The notes under the pieces were generated by a model, which saw only the letters and a list, made by a program, of their open reading frames with translations, did no database searches and was not told the origin of the DNA. From positions 124,001 to 188,000 of the forward strand of contig CAVPIA010000008.1 in NCBI GenBank assembly GCA_963704875.1: a stretch of DNA of 64,000 nt. The letters are read 5' to 3'. This DNA is from CAMYOC01 sp963704875. GTDB taxonomy: Bacteria > Pseudomonadota > Gammaproteobacteria > Steroidobacterales > XN24. Below, piece after piece: positions 51,867-61,858 of the stretch; position 1 is the stretch's first letter; every line of letters begins with the position of its first letter. The position numbers were made by a program, and so were the translations under genes.

Positions 51867-52448
51867 TCAGGCCGCGAAATTTGAGGCAACGAAATCCCAG
51901 TTGACCAGGTTCCAGAACGCGTCCACATAACCAGGCCGCGCATTCCGGTAATCGATGTAGTAGGCGTGCTCCCAGACGTCACAGGTCAGCAGCGCCGTAT
52001 CATTACCGCTCACCGGCGTATCAGCGTTGCTGGTCTGGACGATCGCAACGCTGCCATCCGCTTTTTTCACCAGCCAGGCCCAGCCGGAGCCGAACAATTT
52101 GACCGCCTTGTCGGTGAATTCGGTTTTGAACGCGTCGAAGGATCCAAACGCCTTGTCGATTGCGGCCGCCAGTTCCCCCGCGGGCTGGCCGCCGCCATTG
52201 GGGCTGAGGCAATTCCAGTAAAAGGTGTGGTTCCAGATTTGGGCGGCGTTATTGAACACCGGGCCGGACGACTTGCGGATCACATCCTCCAGCGTGGCTC
52301 CCGCCAGTTCGGTGCCTTCCAGCATCCCGTTCAGATTGACCACATAGGCATTGTGATGCTTGCCATAATGGTATTCGAGCGTCTCCCGGGAAATATGGGG
52401 CTCCAGGGCATCCATTGCGTAGGGCAGTTCGGGCAGCTTGTGCGCCAT
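51867..52448 (-). CDS. sodB: Superoxide dismutase, Fe type
   Basis: Cytoplasmic Fe-superoxide dismutase of 193 residues. Metal ligands are His27 (EYHYGKHHNAYV), His74 (WNHTFYWNC), Asp157 and His161 (DVWEHAYYIDYRNARPGYV), matching E. coli SodB numbering. GAGGAG is seven bases before the ATG. It shares a minus-strand run with DUF1289, BON and grxD, consistent with an oxidative or envelope stress group. Confidence 0.97.
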   Translation of the reverse strand: MAHKLPELPYAMDALEPHISRETLEYHYGKHHNAYVVNLNGMLEGTELAGATLEDVIRKSSGPVFNNAAQIWNHTFYWNCLSPNGGGQPAGELAAAIDKAFGSFDAFKTEFTDKAVKLFGSGWAWLVKKADGSVAIVQTSNADTPVSGNDTALLTCDVWEHAYYIDYRNARPGYVDAFWNLVNWDFVASNFAA

Positions 52449-52587
52449 CGGGTACTCCTCGTGATTCGTGGTCGGCCCTTTGCTGTCTGGACGGCAGCAT
52501 TGTGGCCAAAATGAGGGGCGCATTATAACAGATGCGAGAACCCGCCAGGAACGCCTGCCCGGCCTGCGCCGATCAGCTGGGAAGACC

Positions 52588-52593
52588 TATAAT
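52588..52593 (+). promoter_or_regulatory. Candidate -10 element of nadC
   Basis: TATAAT lies 30 bases before the nadC start. The -35 position is GC-rich and poor. A plausible promoter for this gene, which is divergent from sodB. Confidence 0.45.
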
Positions 52594-52617
52594 AGCGGCG
52601 CAACAACAGGATCTATG

Positions 52618-53478
52618 ATGTACAACATGGAAGCAAAACTGCCTGCCGATCTGACCGCCACCGTGCGCCGGGCGATAGAGGAAGACCTGGGCGATGGTGA
52701 CCTCACCGCCATCCTGATCCCGCCGGCGGCGTCTGCCCGGGCGACCGTGCTGTGTCGTGAAGCCGCCGTGGCATGTGGTCGGCCCTGGTTCGATGAGGTG
52801 TTTCACATGCTCGACCCCGGCGTGCAAATCAATTGGCATGTGGCCGAAGGTCAGGCCGTGCCACCCGAAACCACCTTGTGCACCTTACAGGGCAATGCCC
52901 GTGTGCTATTGAGCGGCGAGCGCACGGCCCTGAATTTCCTGCAGATGTTGTCCGCAACGGCCACCGTAGCCCGACGCTACGCGGACGCCGTCGCTGACAC
53001 GGCTTGCCAGGTACTGGACACGCGCAAAACTATCCCCGGCCTGCGTCTGGCACAAAAATACGCGACTGCCTGTGGCGGCATGAGCAATCATCGGGTCGGT
53101 TTGTTCGACGGCATATTGATCAAGGAAAACCACATCATGGCGGCGGGCGGCATCGATGCGGCGGTGGCTGCGGCCCGTGCCGCGGCACCTGACCACAGGG
53201 TCGAAGTCGAGGTCGAGAATGAAGACGAGCTGCGCTCGGCGCTGGCAGCCGGGGCAGATACCATCATGCTGGACAATTTCTCGCTGCAGGACATGCGCGC
53301 AGCGGTGGCGCTGAACCGTGAACTCAGGAATCCACCTGCCCTGCTTGAAGCCTCCGGTAACGTAGATCTGGACACCCTTCCGTTTATCGCTGCTACCGGC
53401 GTAGATTTTGTGTCGGTAGGAGCGGTTACCAAACATGTGTCCGCAATAGACCTTTCGATGCGCTTTCACCTGGACTAA
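52618..53478 (+). CDS. nadC: Quinolinate phosphoribosyltransferase (decarboxylating)
   Basis: Makes nicotinate mononucleotide from quinolinate and PRPP for NAD synthesis. The 286-residue enzyme shows EEDLGDGDLTAILIP, LSGERTALNFLQMLSATAT, the substrate-binding DTRKTIPGLRLAQKYA, GGMSNHRVGLFDGILIKENHI, VEVEVENEDEL, and the phosphate site GVDFVSVGAVTKH. The ATG at 52618 has AGGA six bases before it; ATGs at 52615 and 52627 are alternatives. It appears to be a single-gene unit. Confidence 0.97.
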   Translation: MYNMEAKLPADLTATVRRAIEEDLGDGDLTAILIPPAASARATVLCREAAVACGRPWFDEVFHMLDPGVQINWHVAEGQAVPPETTLCTLQGNARVLLSGERTALNFLQMLSATATVARRYADAVADTACQVLDTRKTIPGLRLAQKYATACGGMSNHRVGLFDGILIKENHIMAAGGIDAAVAAARAAAPDHRVEVEVENEDELRSALAAGADTIMLDNFSLQDMRAAVALNRELRNPPALLEASGNVDLDTLPFIAATGVDFVSVGAVTKHVSAIDLSMRFHLD

Positions 53479-53532
53479 CGCATTCATAAAGCGCTCCGAC
53501 GATTTTTGTGCAGGTGCAAAAAACCCGGAACT

Positions 53533-53551
53533 ATTGCGGCTTTGCAGCAAT
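53533..53551. promoter_or_regulatory. Near-perfect palindrome ATTGCGGC-TTT-GCAGCAAT upstream of fadE
   Basis: Eight-base arms with one mismatch and a 3-base spacer, 137 bases before the fadE start in the nadC-fadE gap. It could be a repressor site for the dehydrogenase gene. I cannot match it to FadR or PsrA consensus by eye. Confidence 0.35.
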
Positions 53552-53687
53552 CTTATCTTGTGAAACCCCTCCGCTGCCTTGCAGCAACGGCAGTAGTTGG
53601 GTATAAGAAAATGGTGCGCCGCAGTAAAACACTGCGACGATGGACTGTATGCACGCACTCCGGCGCGCAGCATCCTGGAGGTACCCC

Positions 53688-56126
53688 ATGTCCCCGATCT
53701 TCTGGCTCCTTGTCATTCTCGCCGGCGCGTTGACGCTCGGCTACCGCCGCGCCCCCCTGTGGCAGTTTTCCATCGCAGTATTACTTGTGACGGCTGCGAT
53801 CGAGCTGACCGGCAACGGATTGTCGGTCCTGAGCTGGGGCCTGGTGGTCGCGGTGCTGGCGGTTCTCAATTTCAAGCCCCTGCGGCGGACGCTGCTGAGC
53901 GCGCCGTTGCTGGCCTGGTTTCGAAAAGTCCTGCCGCCCATGTCGGATACAGAGAAGGAGGCTATCGATGCGGGCACCGTATGGTGGGATGCAGATCTGT
54001 TTGGCGGACGGCCGGAATGGCAACGTCTGCTTGATACGCCACCGCCCGCGCTAAGCGACGAGGAAAAGGCGTTTCTGGCCGGTCCGGTGGAAGAGCTTTG
54101 CGCGGTCCTTGACGACTGGAAGATAAACCAGGAACTCAATGATCTGCCGCCGGAGGCGTGGGAGATCATCCGCAAGCATCGCTTCTTCGGCATGATCATC
54201 CCCAAGAGCTACGGCGGTCTGGACTTCTCCGCCCGCGCCCAATCCGAGGTTGTGATGAAGATCGCCTCACGCGGCAGTGCGGCGGCGGTCACGGTCATGG
54301 TACCCAACTCGCTGGGCCCCGGAGAGCTGCTGTTGCACTACGGCACTGATGCGCAGAAGAGTCACTACCTGCCGCGACTGGCGCGTGGCGAAGAGATTCC
54401 CGCATTTGCATTGACCGGCCCCTATGCCGGCTCGGACGCAGGCTCGATGCCCGACATGGGCGTGGTCTGCAAGGAAGAGTTCGCGGGCCGCGAGACGCTG
54501 GGTTTCCGCGTAAATTGGGATAAGCGCTACATTACTTTGGGCCCGGTATGTACCGTGCTCGGGCTCGCCTTCAAAGCCTGCGACCCCGACGGCCTGCTCG
54601 GCGGCGAAAAGAATCTCGGCATCACCTGTGCGCTGATCCCGGCCGGCACCCCCGGGGTGACCATCGGCCAGCGCCACGACCCGGCCTCTGCTTTCCACAA
54701 TGGACCCAACAGCGGCAAGGACGTATTTGTGCCGATGGACTGGATTATCGGTGGGCAAGACCAGGTCGGTAAGGGCTGGCGGATGTTGATGGATTGCCTG
54801 TCGGTCGGACGCGCAATCTCACTGCCAGCCCTGGGCACGGCGGCCGGCAAGATGACCAGCCGCATGACCGGCGCGTATGCGCGTGTGCGTAAACAATTCC
54901 GCACGCCAATCGGCCGCTTCGAAGGGGTCGAGGAGGCTCTGGCGCGGATCGGCGGGATCACCTATCGGATGGATGCGGCAAGGCGCATGACCGCTGGCGC
55001 CCTGGACCGGGGGGAGAAGCCGTCGGTGCTGTCGGCCATCCTCAAGTACCAGAACACAGAGGGTATGCGGAAGGTCGTCAATGACGCCATGGATGTCCAT
55101 GGCGGTCGTGGCGTGTGTCGCGGACCGCACAATTATCTGGCCAGCGCATACGACACCGTGCCGATCGCGATTACGGTCGAGGGTGCCAACATTCTGACCC
55201 GCAGCATGATTATTTTCGGTCAGGGCGCGATCCGCTGCCATCCCTATGTATTGAGAGAAATGCAGGCAGCGGCTGATCCGGATACCGCGCGCGGATTACG
55301 GGTATTCGATCAGGCCTTGTTCGCCCATCTGGGTTTCAGCGCGAGCAACAAGATCCGCGCGCTGGTGCTTGGATTGACCGGTGCGCGCTTTGTCAGCGTT
55401 CCCGATATCGGCAGCAAGACGCGCTATCTGCGTCAGCTCAGTCGGATGAGCGCCGCTTTCGCTTTCGCCGCGGATGTCGCGATGCTGACGCTCGGTGGTG
55501 ATCTGAAACGGCGTGAGAAGTTGTCCGGCCGCTTCGCCGACATCCTCAGCCATCTCTATCTGGCTTCGGCGGTGATCAAGCAGCACGAAGACGACGGGCG
55601 GCCGCAGGAAGATCTGCCGCTGGTCGAGTGGGCGGTAGAAGACTCCCTGTACGTGATTCAGGAGAGTCTGGCCGAAATCTGCGCCAACTTCCCGGGCCGC
55701 TTTTTCGGCGCCGCGCTGCGCATGATTACGCTGCCCCTGGGCCGCACATTGCGCCGCCCCTCGGACCGTCTTGGCGCCCGTGTGGCCGGGCTGATGCTGG
55801 AGCCCGGCGAGGCCCGCGAGCGGCTCGCAGCGGGTATGTACTATGAACTGAATGCGCAGGACCCGATCGGCCTGATGGAGCTGACCTTGCAGAAAGTCAT
55901 CGCGGCAGAACCGGTGATCCGCAAGCTGCGCAAAGTCCTCGGGCGCGAATTGATGCCGTTCGGCTACGAGGAACTGCTCGCATCTGCGCAGCAGAGTGGC
56001 GTCATCAACGATATCGAGGCGCAGGCAGCCAGAGAGGCCATGGAGCTGACCGCCGAAGCGGTGCGTGTTGATACCTTTGGTGAACCGCGCAAGGCCAGCG
56101 CCGGCAACGTTCGCGCTTCCGCCTGA
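53688..56126 (+). CDS. fadE: Acyl-CoA dehydrogenase, FadE type
   Basis: First step of fatty-acid beta-oxidation. The 812-residue protein has two N-terminal membrane segments (about residues 2-20 and 25-60), then a fused acyl-CoA dehydrogenase core: FFGMIIPKSYGGLDFSA, FALTGPYAGSDAGS (FAD contact), RKQFRTPIGRFEGVEEALARI, and MDVHGGRGVCRGPHNYL, ending in the long C-terminal domain (DUF1974) of FadE. GGAGG precedes the ATG at 53688; the frame is open 16 codons further upstream. It converges on the GGDEF-EAL gene. Confidence 0.94.
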   Translation: MSPIFWLLVILAGALTLGYRRAPLWQFSIAVLLVTAAIELTGNGLSVLSWGLVVAVLAVLNFKPLRRTLLSAPLLAWFRKVLPPMSDTEKEAIDAGTVWWDADLFGGRPEWQRLLDTPPPALSDEEKAFLAGPVEELCAVLDDWKINQELNDLPPEAWEIIRKHRFFGMIIPKSYGGLDFSARAQSEVVMKIASRGSAAAVTVMVPNSLGPGELLLHYGTDAQKSHYLPRLARGEEIPAFALTGPYAGSDAGSMPDMGVVCKEEFAGRETLGFRVNWDKRYITLGPVCTVLGLAFKACDPDGLLGGEKNLGITCALIPAGTPGVTIGQRHDPASAFHNGPNSGKDVFVPMDWIIGGQDQVGKGWRMLMDCLSVGRAISLPALGTAAGKMTSRMTGAYARVRKQFRTPIGRFEGVEEALARIGGITYRMDAARRMTAGALDRGEKPSVLSAILKYQNTEGMRKVVNDAMDVHGGRGVCRGPHNYLASAYDTVPIAITVEGANILTRSMIIFGQGAIRCHPYVLREMQAAADPDTARGLRVFDQALFAHLGFSASNKIRALVLGLTGARFVSVPDIGSKTRYLRQLSRMSAAFAFAADVAMLTLGGDLKRREKLSGRFADILSHLYLASAVIKQHEDDGRPQEDLPLVEWAVEDSLYVIQESLAEICANFPGRFFGAALRMITLPLGRTLRRPSDRLGARVAGLMLEPGEARERLAAGMYYELNAQDPIGLMELTLQKVIAAEPVIRKLRKVLGRELMPFGYEELLASAQQSGVINDIEAQAAREAMELTAEAVRVDTFGEPRKASAGNVRASA

Positions 56127-56249
56127 GCCGCGGGACATATGATCCGGCGCCTGGGCCAGCGCCCGGGCCCGGCTGTCGCAGCACGGTAGTCTGCGCATTC
56201 AGACCACAGCGCAACCGTACAGGCGCAGTCGCTGCTGTGCGGGACCGGG

Positions 56250-58961
56250 TCAGCGCTTGAAGCTGGTGGAACTGTATCCGGCCTCAAAGATGCGGCGCGG
56301 CTCGTCGATGGCGTAACCCTGGGCAAAGTCGACGCCGATACCGCGGAGCATGGTTACGATCTCGTCGGTTTCGGCGAATTCGGCAATGGTTTGCTTGCCG
56401 GTGAGATGACCGATCTCGTTGATTGAGCGGACCATCTCGCGATCGATCGGGTCATGCAGGATCTCCTTGACGAAACTGCCGTCGATCTTCAGATAGTCCA
56501 CCGGGAAATGTTTCAGATAGCCGAATGAAGACAGACCGGTGCCGAAATCATCGAGCGCGAATTTGCAGCCCAATTCTTTGAGCGAGTGGATAAAGCGATT
56601 GGCCTGCGCATAACTGGCAATGGCCGCGGTCTCTGTAATCTCGAAACAGATCTTGGTCGGGTCGATACCGCTAGTCTCGAACTGATCGATGACGAACGGC
56701 AGGAATTTGTCGTCGCCCAGACTCTGGCCTGACAGGTTGATCGAGCACAGCGACAAACGTTTTCGCTCATCTGCCTCCGAGACGAGCCAGCGCAGAGCGT
56801 TCTCGATCACCCAGCGATCGATGCTCGGCGTAATCCCATAGCGCTCGGCCGCGTTGATAAAGACGTCCGGCGCCACGATCTGACCATTCTCGTCTTTCAT
56901 CCGCAGCAACAATTCGTAATGCGCGCCCTGATCCTGTTCCTGCAGCGGCAGGATGGTCATCCGGAACAGTTCGAAGCGGGCTTCTTCCAGTGCGTTGTTG
57001 ATCCGCGCCGCCCACTGCATCTCGCGCCGGCGACGCATCAGATCGATGTCGTTGACCTGATAGGTATGTACGCGATTGCGGCCGGCCTCCTTGGCGGCAG
57101 CGCAGGCGCTGTCCGCTGCTGTCAGCAATTCAGCCACGGTCGCCGTCTCTGGCGTGATCGGTACCACACCGAGGCTTGCGCCCAGACGGAAGGTCCGGTC
57201 CTCCCACACGAAACGGAATTCCTGGATCGCAGCCAGCATCGCTTCCGCCGACTCGATCGCTTCCTCGACGGTACAGTTCTCCAGCAATACACCGAATTCA
57301 TCGCCGCCCAGGCGAGCAAGCGTGTCGCGCCAGCGGATCTTGGATTTCAACAGCGCGCCGAGCTGGCCGAGCATGGCGTCGCCCGCGGAGTGACCGCAGG
57401 AGTCGTTGACGATCTTGAACTGGTCGAGATCCATGTAGCACAGCGCATAGGATGCCTCGCGTGAGCGGGCATTCTTCAGCGCACGCTCCAGGCGCCCCTC
57501 GAACTCTCGCCGGTTGACCAGGCCGGTAAGCATGTCGTGACTGGCGTGGTAACTCAGACGCCGATTGAGCTCGCGTGATTCGCTGACATCATGGAACACA
57601 AGTACCCCGCCGGAGATCTGGCCAACGTCGCTGCGGATCGGGGCGGCGGTGCTCTCGATGTAGAGTTCGTTGCCATCGCGGCGGATGAGCAAAGTAGGAC
57701 GTACCGACTTGATCGGTCGACTGCGCCGGATCGCCACCGCCAACGGGTTCTCCAGCGGCTCGCAGGTCTCCTCATGGAAACCGCGGAAAATTTCGTCGAT
57801 GGGACGCCCGCTAGCGTCATCCTGCTTCCAGCCGGTGAGCTCTTCCGCCACCGGATTGAGATATTCCACCCGGCACTCTGCGTCGGTGGTCACAACCCCG
57901 TCACCAATCGATTGCAGCGTGATCTGGGCGCTCTCTTTCTCTCTGAACAGGGCTTCTTCGTAGAGTTTGCGATCGGTGATATCGAGTTCCACCCCGAGCA
58001 AACGCCGGAAGCGACCATCTTCGTCGACGCGCGCCTTTGCCTGACTGGTGACCCAGCGCCATTCGCCATTGCGGTGACGCATTCGATGGACACTCTCGAA
58101 CAACGGCGTCTTGCCTTCGAGATGTTCACGAATCCGTCCCTGGACGCGGACCATATCGTCCGGGTGCACAAGGTGATGCCAGTCCAGAGACGCGTCGTTC
58201 AACTCGTCCGGGCCATAACCCATCATCTCTTTCCAGCGTCGTGAAAAGGTCAGGGTATTGGCATCGACATCGAAGTCCCAGATGCCGTCATTGGCAGCGT
58301 GGCTGTAAAGTTCATCCCGCTCACGGATCTCGGCCAGCACCATGCTCTCACGCAGTCGTCCCAGACCGCTGGCAAGACTGGAACCAATCAGCTTCATCAG
58401 TAAATAAAGCTCAACGTCCCATTTGCGCACCGGGCCGGCGGAAAACAGCGCCAGGAAGCCCGCGACCTTGTCATCGATGCAAAAACCCTCGATCAGGGCT
58501 GCGCCGATGCCGATCTGGCTGAGCACCCGGCCTTCCGCCTCGCCCTTTTCGCCAGTATTGCGGGTGTCCGGGATTTCTATCAAACGCATGTGCTGCAAAC
58601 GGCTGCGCATCCACGGCATTTCGTGCATCGCCAGATCGACCAGACCGTCGGGTCTCATCCCCGCCAGCATGTTGGTTGAATTACTCAGTTTCTCGATCGA
58701 CTCACCATCTTCGGACAGCTGCGCAATACACACGCAGTCGCAGCCCGTGACCTCGCGCAGGCTGTCCAGCGCGGCGGAAACAGTCTCGTCCATGGAGTCC
58801 CAGGACAGGTTTTGCAGGTCGACCGCGACCTTGGTAATGGCAGGATTGAGGCCAATTCGAGAGGGAGGGGTTCTGCCTCGGTGAACTAAGTCACCAAGGT
58901 CTGTGCTGGCTCGGGTACTGCTAAATGAAGGCGGCTTTTCGGCCATGTGCACAGACGCCAT
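56250..58961 (-). CDS. GAF-PAS-PAS-GGDEF-EAL cyclic-di-GMP protein
   Basis: A 903-residue soluble protein that could make or break c-di-GMP. Domains: GAF-like about 50-195, PAS with PAC about 215-330 (FDVDANTLTFSRRWKEMMGYG, WRWVTSQAKA), a second PAS about 335-460, GGDEF at 552-556 in an intact RLGGDEFGVLL, and EAL with Glu683 in YELLLRMKDE, DDFGTGLSSFGYLKHFPVDYLKID, and IAEFAETDE. The signature EAL is ELL and the GVET loop is FAET, variants seen in some active enzymes. The start is uncertain: ATGs at 58961 and 58946 both lack a ribosome site. Confidence 0.92.
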   Translation of the reverse strand: MASVHMAEKPPSFSSTRASTDLGDLVHRGRTPPSRIGLNPAITKVAVDLQNLSWDSMDETVSAALDSLREVTGCDCVCIAQLSEDGESIEKLSNSTNMLAGMRPDGLVDLAMHEMPWMRSRLQHMRLIEIPDTRNTGEKGEAEGRVLSQIGIGAALIEGFCIDDKVAGFLALFSAGPVRKWDVELYLLMKLIGSSLASGLGRLRESMVLAEIRERDELYSHAANDGIWDFDVDANTLTFSRRWKEMMGYGPDELNDASLDWHHLVHPDDMVRVQGRIREHLEGKTPLFESVHRMRHRNGEWRWVTSQAKARVDEDGRFRRLLGVELDITDRKLYEEALFREKESAQITLQSIGDGVVTTDAECRVEYLNPVAEELTGWKQDDASGRPIDEIFRGFHEETCEPLENPLAVAIRRSRPIKSVRPTLLIRRDGNELYIESTAAPIRSDVGQISGGVLVFHDVSESRELNRRLSYHASHDMLTGLVNRREFEGRLERALKNARSREASYALCYMDLDQFKIVNDSCGHSAGDAMLGQLGALLKSKIRWRDTLARLGGDEFGVLLENCTVEEAIESAEAMLAAIQEFRFVWEDRTFRLGASLGVVPITPETATVAELLTAADSACAAAKEAGRNRVHTYQVNDIDLMRRRREMQWAARINNALEEARFELFRMTILPLQEQDQGAHYELLLRMKDENGQIVAPDVFINAAERYGITPSIDRWVIENALRWLVSEADERKRLSLCSINLSGQSLGDDKFLPFVIDQFETSGIDPTKICFEITETAAIASYAQANRFIHSLKELGCKFALDDFGTGLSSFGYLKHFPVDYLKIDGSFVKEILHDPIDREMVRSINEIGHLTGKQTIAEFAETDEIVTMLRGIGVDFAQGYAIDEPRRIFEAGYSSTSFKR

Positions 58962-59277
58962 GTGTGTAGATCATGGGCGGTTCTTCTATTCCCCAATAAG
59001 CGCTTCCGGCTCATTCTCGCAGGAATTTCTAATAATACAAGCTAAGCCCATGTATCTGAAGATATTGCCAACAAGACAGGCTTGACGTTAAAGACGTCTG
59101 TATGTCGCTCAAAACGGCACCCAACCTGCCTCACCCGTCAACCAAACTAGCAGTGAGGCGTTGATAAAGCCGTGACCCAGTTCACGGGCGGCCGATCGCC
59201 ACGATCCCGCTTGAGGCTGGTCAGCAAGGGCCGTGGACGCAGGTTTACGGACCGGAACAACGCACAGGAGACGCGAC
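58962..59277. other. 316-base divergent intergenic region (GGDEF-EAL / DUF4382-like lipoprotein)
   Basis: No gene is evident. The left part is more AT-rich (for example ATTTCTAATAATACAAGC) and may hold promoters. GACGT-taaag-ACGTC is a small palindrome near 59087. CAGGAG at the right end is the ribosome site for the lipoprotein gene. Confidence 0.45.
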
Positions 59278-61158
59278 ATGAACCCTACCCGACCCGATAC
59301 GAACCACTGGCGGGCCTTGCTTGCCGGATTCGTCCTGCTCATCAACAGTGCCTGCGGGGGTGGCGGCGGAAGCAGCGACGCCACCTCGCTCCAGGCACCA
59401 GCGCCGGCGCCTGACTGCGCCGATTGTGGCGTCGTCTATGTCGGATTGACCGACGCAGAGGGCGATTTCCTCCAGTATGAACTCGACGTGCTGTCGCTGA
59501 CCCTGACCCGGGCAGATGGTCTGGTGGTGGAAACGCTTCCGCTGACGACGCGTGTGGACTTCGCCAAATATGTTGATCTGACCGAGTTTGTGACCGCGGC
59601 GACTGTACCGCCGGGCGTGTATCTGTCCAGCACCATCACGCTCAACTATGACAATGCCGTGGTCGTGGTCGAGAAAGGCGGTCAGCCTGTGGGCGCTGAG
59701 CTGCGCAACAGCAACGGCCTGCCGCCCGGCACGGTCACCGCCACGATGGATATGGTGGGTTCCGAGATGCTGCGCATCACCCGCGGTCTGCCGGGATGGA
59801 TCACGCTGGACTTTGATCTCGATGCCAGCAACACGGTGGATACGACACTGTCCCCGCCGCTGGTCATCGCTCAACCGGTCCTGATCGCTGACCCCGATCT
59901 GCTCGATGAAAAGGAACGCAGAGCACGTGGACCGCTGATCGATGTTGACCCCTCGACGAGCCATTTCACTATCGCCCTGCGCCCGTTCCGGCGCGCGGCT
60001 GGCGACTTTGGACGATTGCAGGTCGCCACCGATGCCGAAACCCGCTTCGAGATTGATGGAGAAAGCTATCGGGGCGACACCGGTCTGCGCGCGCTGGAAG
60101 CCGCCGGGGCCGGCACGCCTACGCTGACGCTGGGCGTGATGCACCGTCAGGGACGAGTCTTCCAGGCGCAGCAGGTATTTGCCGGCGACAGCGTCCCCGG
60201 TGTGCGCTATGACGCGGCCCGCGGCGTGGTAGTCGCCCGTGATGGAGACGAACTGACCCTGCACGGCGTTGCCCTTGAACGCATCGCAGGCGGCGCTGCG
60301 TTCTATCGTCATCGCATCAGCGTGCAGTTGGGACCAGACACTCTGGTCTACAAACACCGTGGCGATGACGGCATCCTGGACACCGACGCAATATCGCCCG
60401 GGCAACGCGTACGGGTGCTCGGCCAGCTGACAGAGCCGGCTGACGGGCCGCCTGTGCTTGATGCGCGTATCGTCCGCATGCTCAGATCCACGGCCGCCGG
60501 AACAGTGAATCTGGACGAGCCCGGATATCTGAGCATGAGCCTGCAACATCTGAGCGGTCGCCCGGTGGCGATGTTCGACTTTGCTGGCACCGGCATCAGC
60601 CCGGAATTCGACGCCGACCCCGCGGACTACGAGATCAACACCGGCGAGTTGAACAGCATCATGCAGACCAGCGGATCACCGGTCGTCGCATTGGGCTATC
60701 CGGCGCCGTTTGGCACTGCGCCGGCAGATTTCGATGCGCGCAGCGTGGCAGACTTCAGCCAGACGCGGGCGCGGCTCGGATTTGGCTGGATAGATCCGGG
60801 GAGTGCCAACCCGTTTCTGCGTATCGACGAAGCGGGTCTGGTGATCAATGATCAGGACCCGGCTCTGGGTGAGCGGCATCATGTGCTACGCGCCGGCATC
60901 GTCAGCGACGCGCTGTCGGCAGGTATCCCGCCAACGATCATCCCGCGCACCGGGTCTCGCGGTCTGTACGCAATTGCCGGCGCGGGCCAGCCAGCCCGGC
61001 GGATCGCAGTCTACTATGACTTCGCGGCGTTTGCAGACGCACTCGCGATCGTTCTGGACGGCAGCGTTTATGTGCGGCATCTGCATGGTGCAGGGCACTG
61101 GGACGACGCCTCGGCAACACTTGAGGCCACGCGTCTGACGGTTGTTATCGGCCATTAA
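59278..61158 (+). CDS. Large lipoprotein with DUF4382-like N-terminal domain
   Basis: A 626-residue predicted lipoprotein. Signal sequence LLAGFVLLINSAC with lipidated Cys26 is followed by a Gly/Ser/Pro linker (GGGGGSSD, APAPAPD). About residues 50-200 resemble DUF4382 (VYVGLTDAEGDFLQYELDVLSL, GVYLSSTITLNYDN, ITLDFDLDASNTVD). The remainder is beta-rich with DUF5666-like OB segments (ISPGQRVRVLGQL). Function unknown; likely surface or periplasmic. CAGGAG precedes the ATG. Nothing around it suggests a pathway. Confidence 0.78.
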   Translation: MNPTRPDTNHWRALLAGFVLLINSACGGGGGSSDATSLQAPAPAPDCADCGVVYVGLTDAEGDFLQYELDVLSLTLTRADGLVVETLPLTTRVDFAKYVDLTEFVTAATVPPGVYLSSTITLNYDNAVVVVEKGGQPVGAELRNSNGLPPGTVTATMDMVGSEMLRITRGLPGWITLDFDLDASNTVDTTLSPPLVIAQPVLIADPDLLDEKERRARGPLIDVDPSTSHFTIALRPFRRAAGDFGRLQVATDAETRFEIDGESYRGDTGLRALEAAGAGTPTLTLGVMHRQGRVFQAQQVFAGDSVPGVRYDAARGVVVARDGDELTLHGVALERIAGGAAFYRHRISVQLGPDTLVYKHRGDDGILDTDAISPGQRVRVLGQLTEPADGPPVLDARIVRMLRSTAAGTVNLDEPGYLSMSLQHLSGRPVAMFDFAGTGISPEFDADPADYEINTGELNSIMQTSGSPVVALGYPAPFGTAPADFDARSVADFSQTRARLGFGWIDPGSANPFLRIDEAGLVINDQDPALGERHHVLRAGIVSDALSAGIPPTIIPRTGSRGLYAIAGAGQPARRIAVYYDFAAFADALAIVLDGSVYVRHLHGAGHWDDASATLEATRLTVVIGH

Positions 61159-61330
61159 CGGTGCGTCGTTAACGATGCGCCCTTGAGCGCGCGTTTTTAA
61201 TAATGCGCTGTACTGGCGCCCGCCTTGCCGTCATCGGCGGGGCGGGCGCACCGCCGGGCGGCTTTATCTATCTCACCCACCGATATCACCTTCGACATAA
61301 GCAATCAGCGGCGCCCGGAAACCCTTTCGC

Positions 61331-61858
61331 TCAATCCAGGCCATCCGGATTATTGTCACGAGTCAATGACTCGACCCGATAAACAACCGGCATCCATTGA
61401 TCGTATCGACTGCCCACGATGCGCGCACCGATGTAGTATCGCTTGCCCTCCTCGACTTCAAGCGTCAACCGGCCGAGCATGTCGCCGCGGCGTGGATTCT
61501 GCGGCGGCAGCTTTATCTCATTGCCACGGCGAAACACCGCGGTTAACACCAGCTCATGCACGCCCGGCGCGACCCAGAACGAGCCCGGCTCGGTGAACTG
61601 GTAGCCCTGATCCACAATGACCAGTGATGCATCCGGGGGTATGCGGCTGGAACCTCGGGACATGTAGTTGCCATCAAGGCGATTGAGGATGACCGGATGG
61701 ATGCCCTCGGTCACGACGCTGCCGGTCACCGAGATGATGCCATGAGGCTCGCCCGCGCCAACCGTGGGCCCTTGTAAGCCACAGCCGCCCAGCATCAATG
61801 CGCAGACGTAAATCACTGTGAGACCTCTGCCAGATGTTCGTTTTTCCATTCCAGTCAT
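61331..61858 (-). CDS. Small lipoprotein A (paralogous pair with the upstream gene)
   Basis: A protein of about 175 residues with signal sequence VIYVCALMLGGC and lipidated Cys. The body is beta-rich: SLVIVDQGYQFTEPGSFWVAPG, VHELVLTAVFRRGNE, LTLEVEEGKRYYIGARIVG. The last part matches the neighbour's LTINIEPGYRYYLAART, which implies common ancestry or a shared fold. It resembles DUF2846-like lipoproteins but I would not assign a family. Starts at 61858 or 61849; neither has a clear ribosome site. Second gene of a two-gene minus-strand unit. Confidence 0.65.
   Translation of the reverse strand: MTGMEKRTSGRGLTVIYVCALMLGGCGLQGPTVGAGEPHGIISVTGSVVTEGIHPVILNRLDGNYMSRGSSRIPPDASLVIVDQGYQFTEPGSFWVAPGVHELVLTAVFRRGNEIKLPPQNPRRGDMLGRLTLEVEEGKRYYIGARIVGSRYDQWMPVVYRVESLTRDNNPDGLD

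Noticed and set aside
56141..56175. GC-rich stem near CCTGGGC/GCCCGGG between fadE and the GGDEF-EAL gene
   Set aside because: Contains a G-T pair, has a short stem and no U-tract on either strand, so a terminator call is not supported.
59245..60549. 434-codon open frame on the minus strand
   Set aside because: Antisense to the DUF4382-like lipoprotein gene, which has a signal peptide and CAGGAG site; the minus frame has neither.
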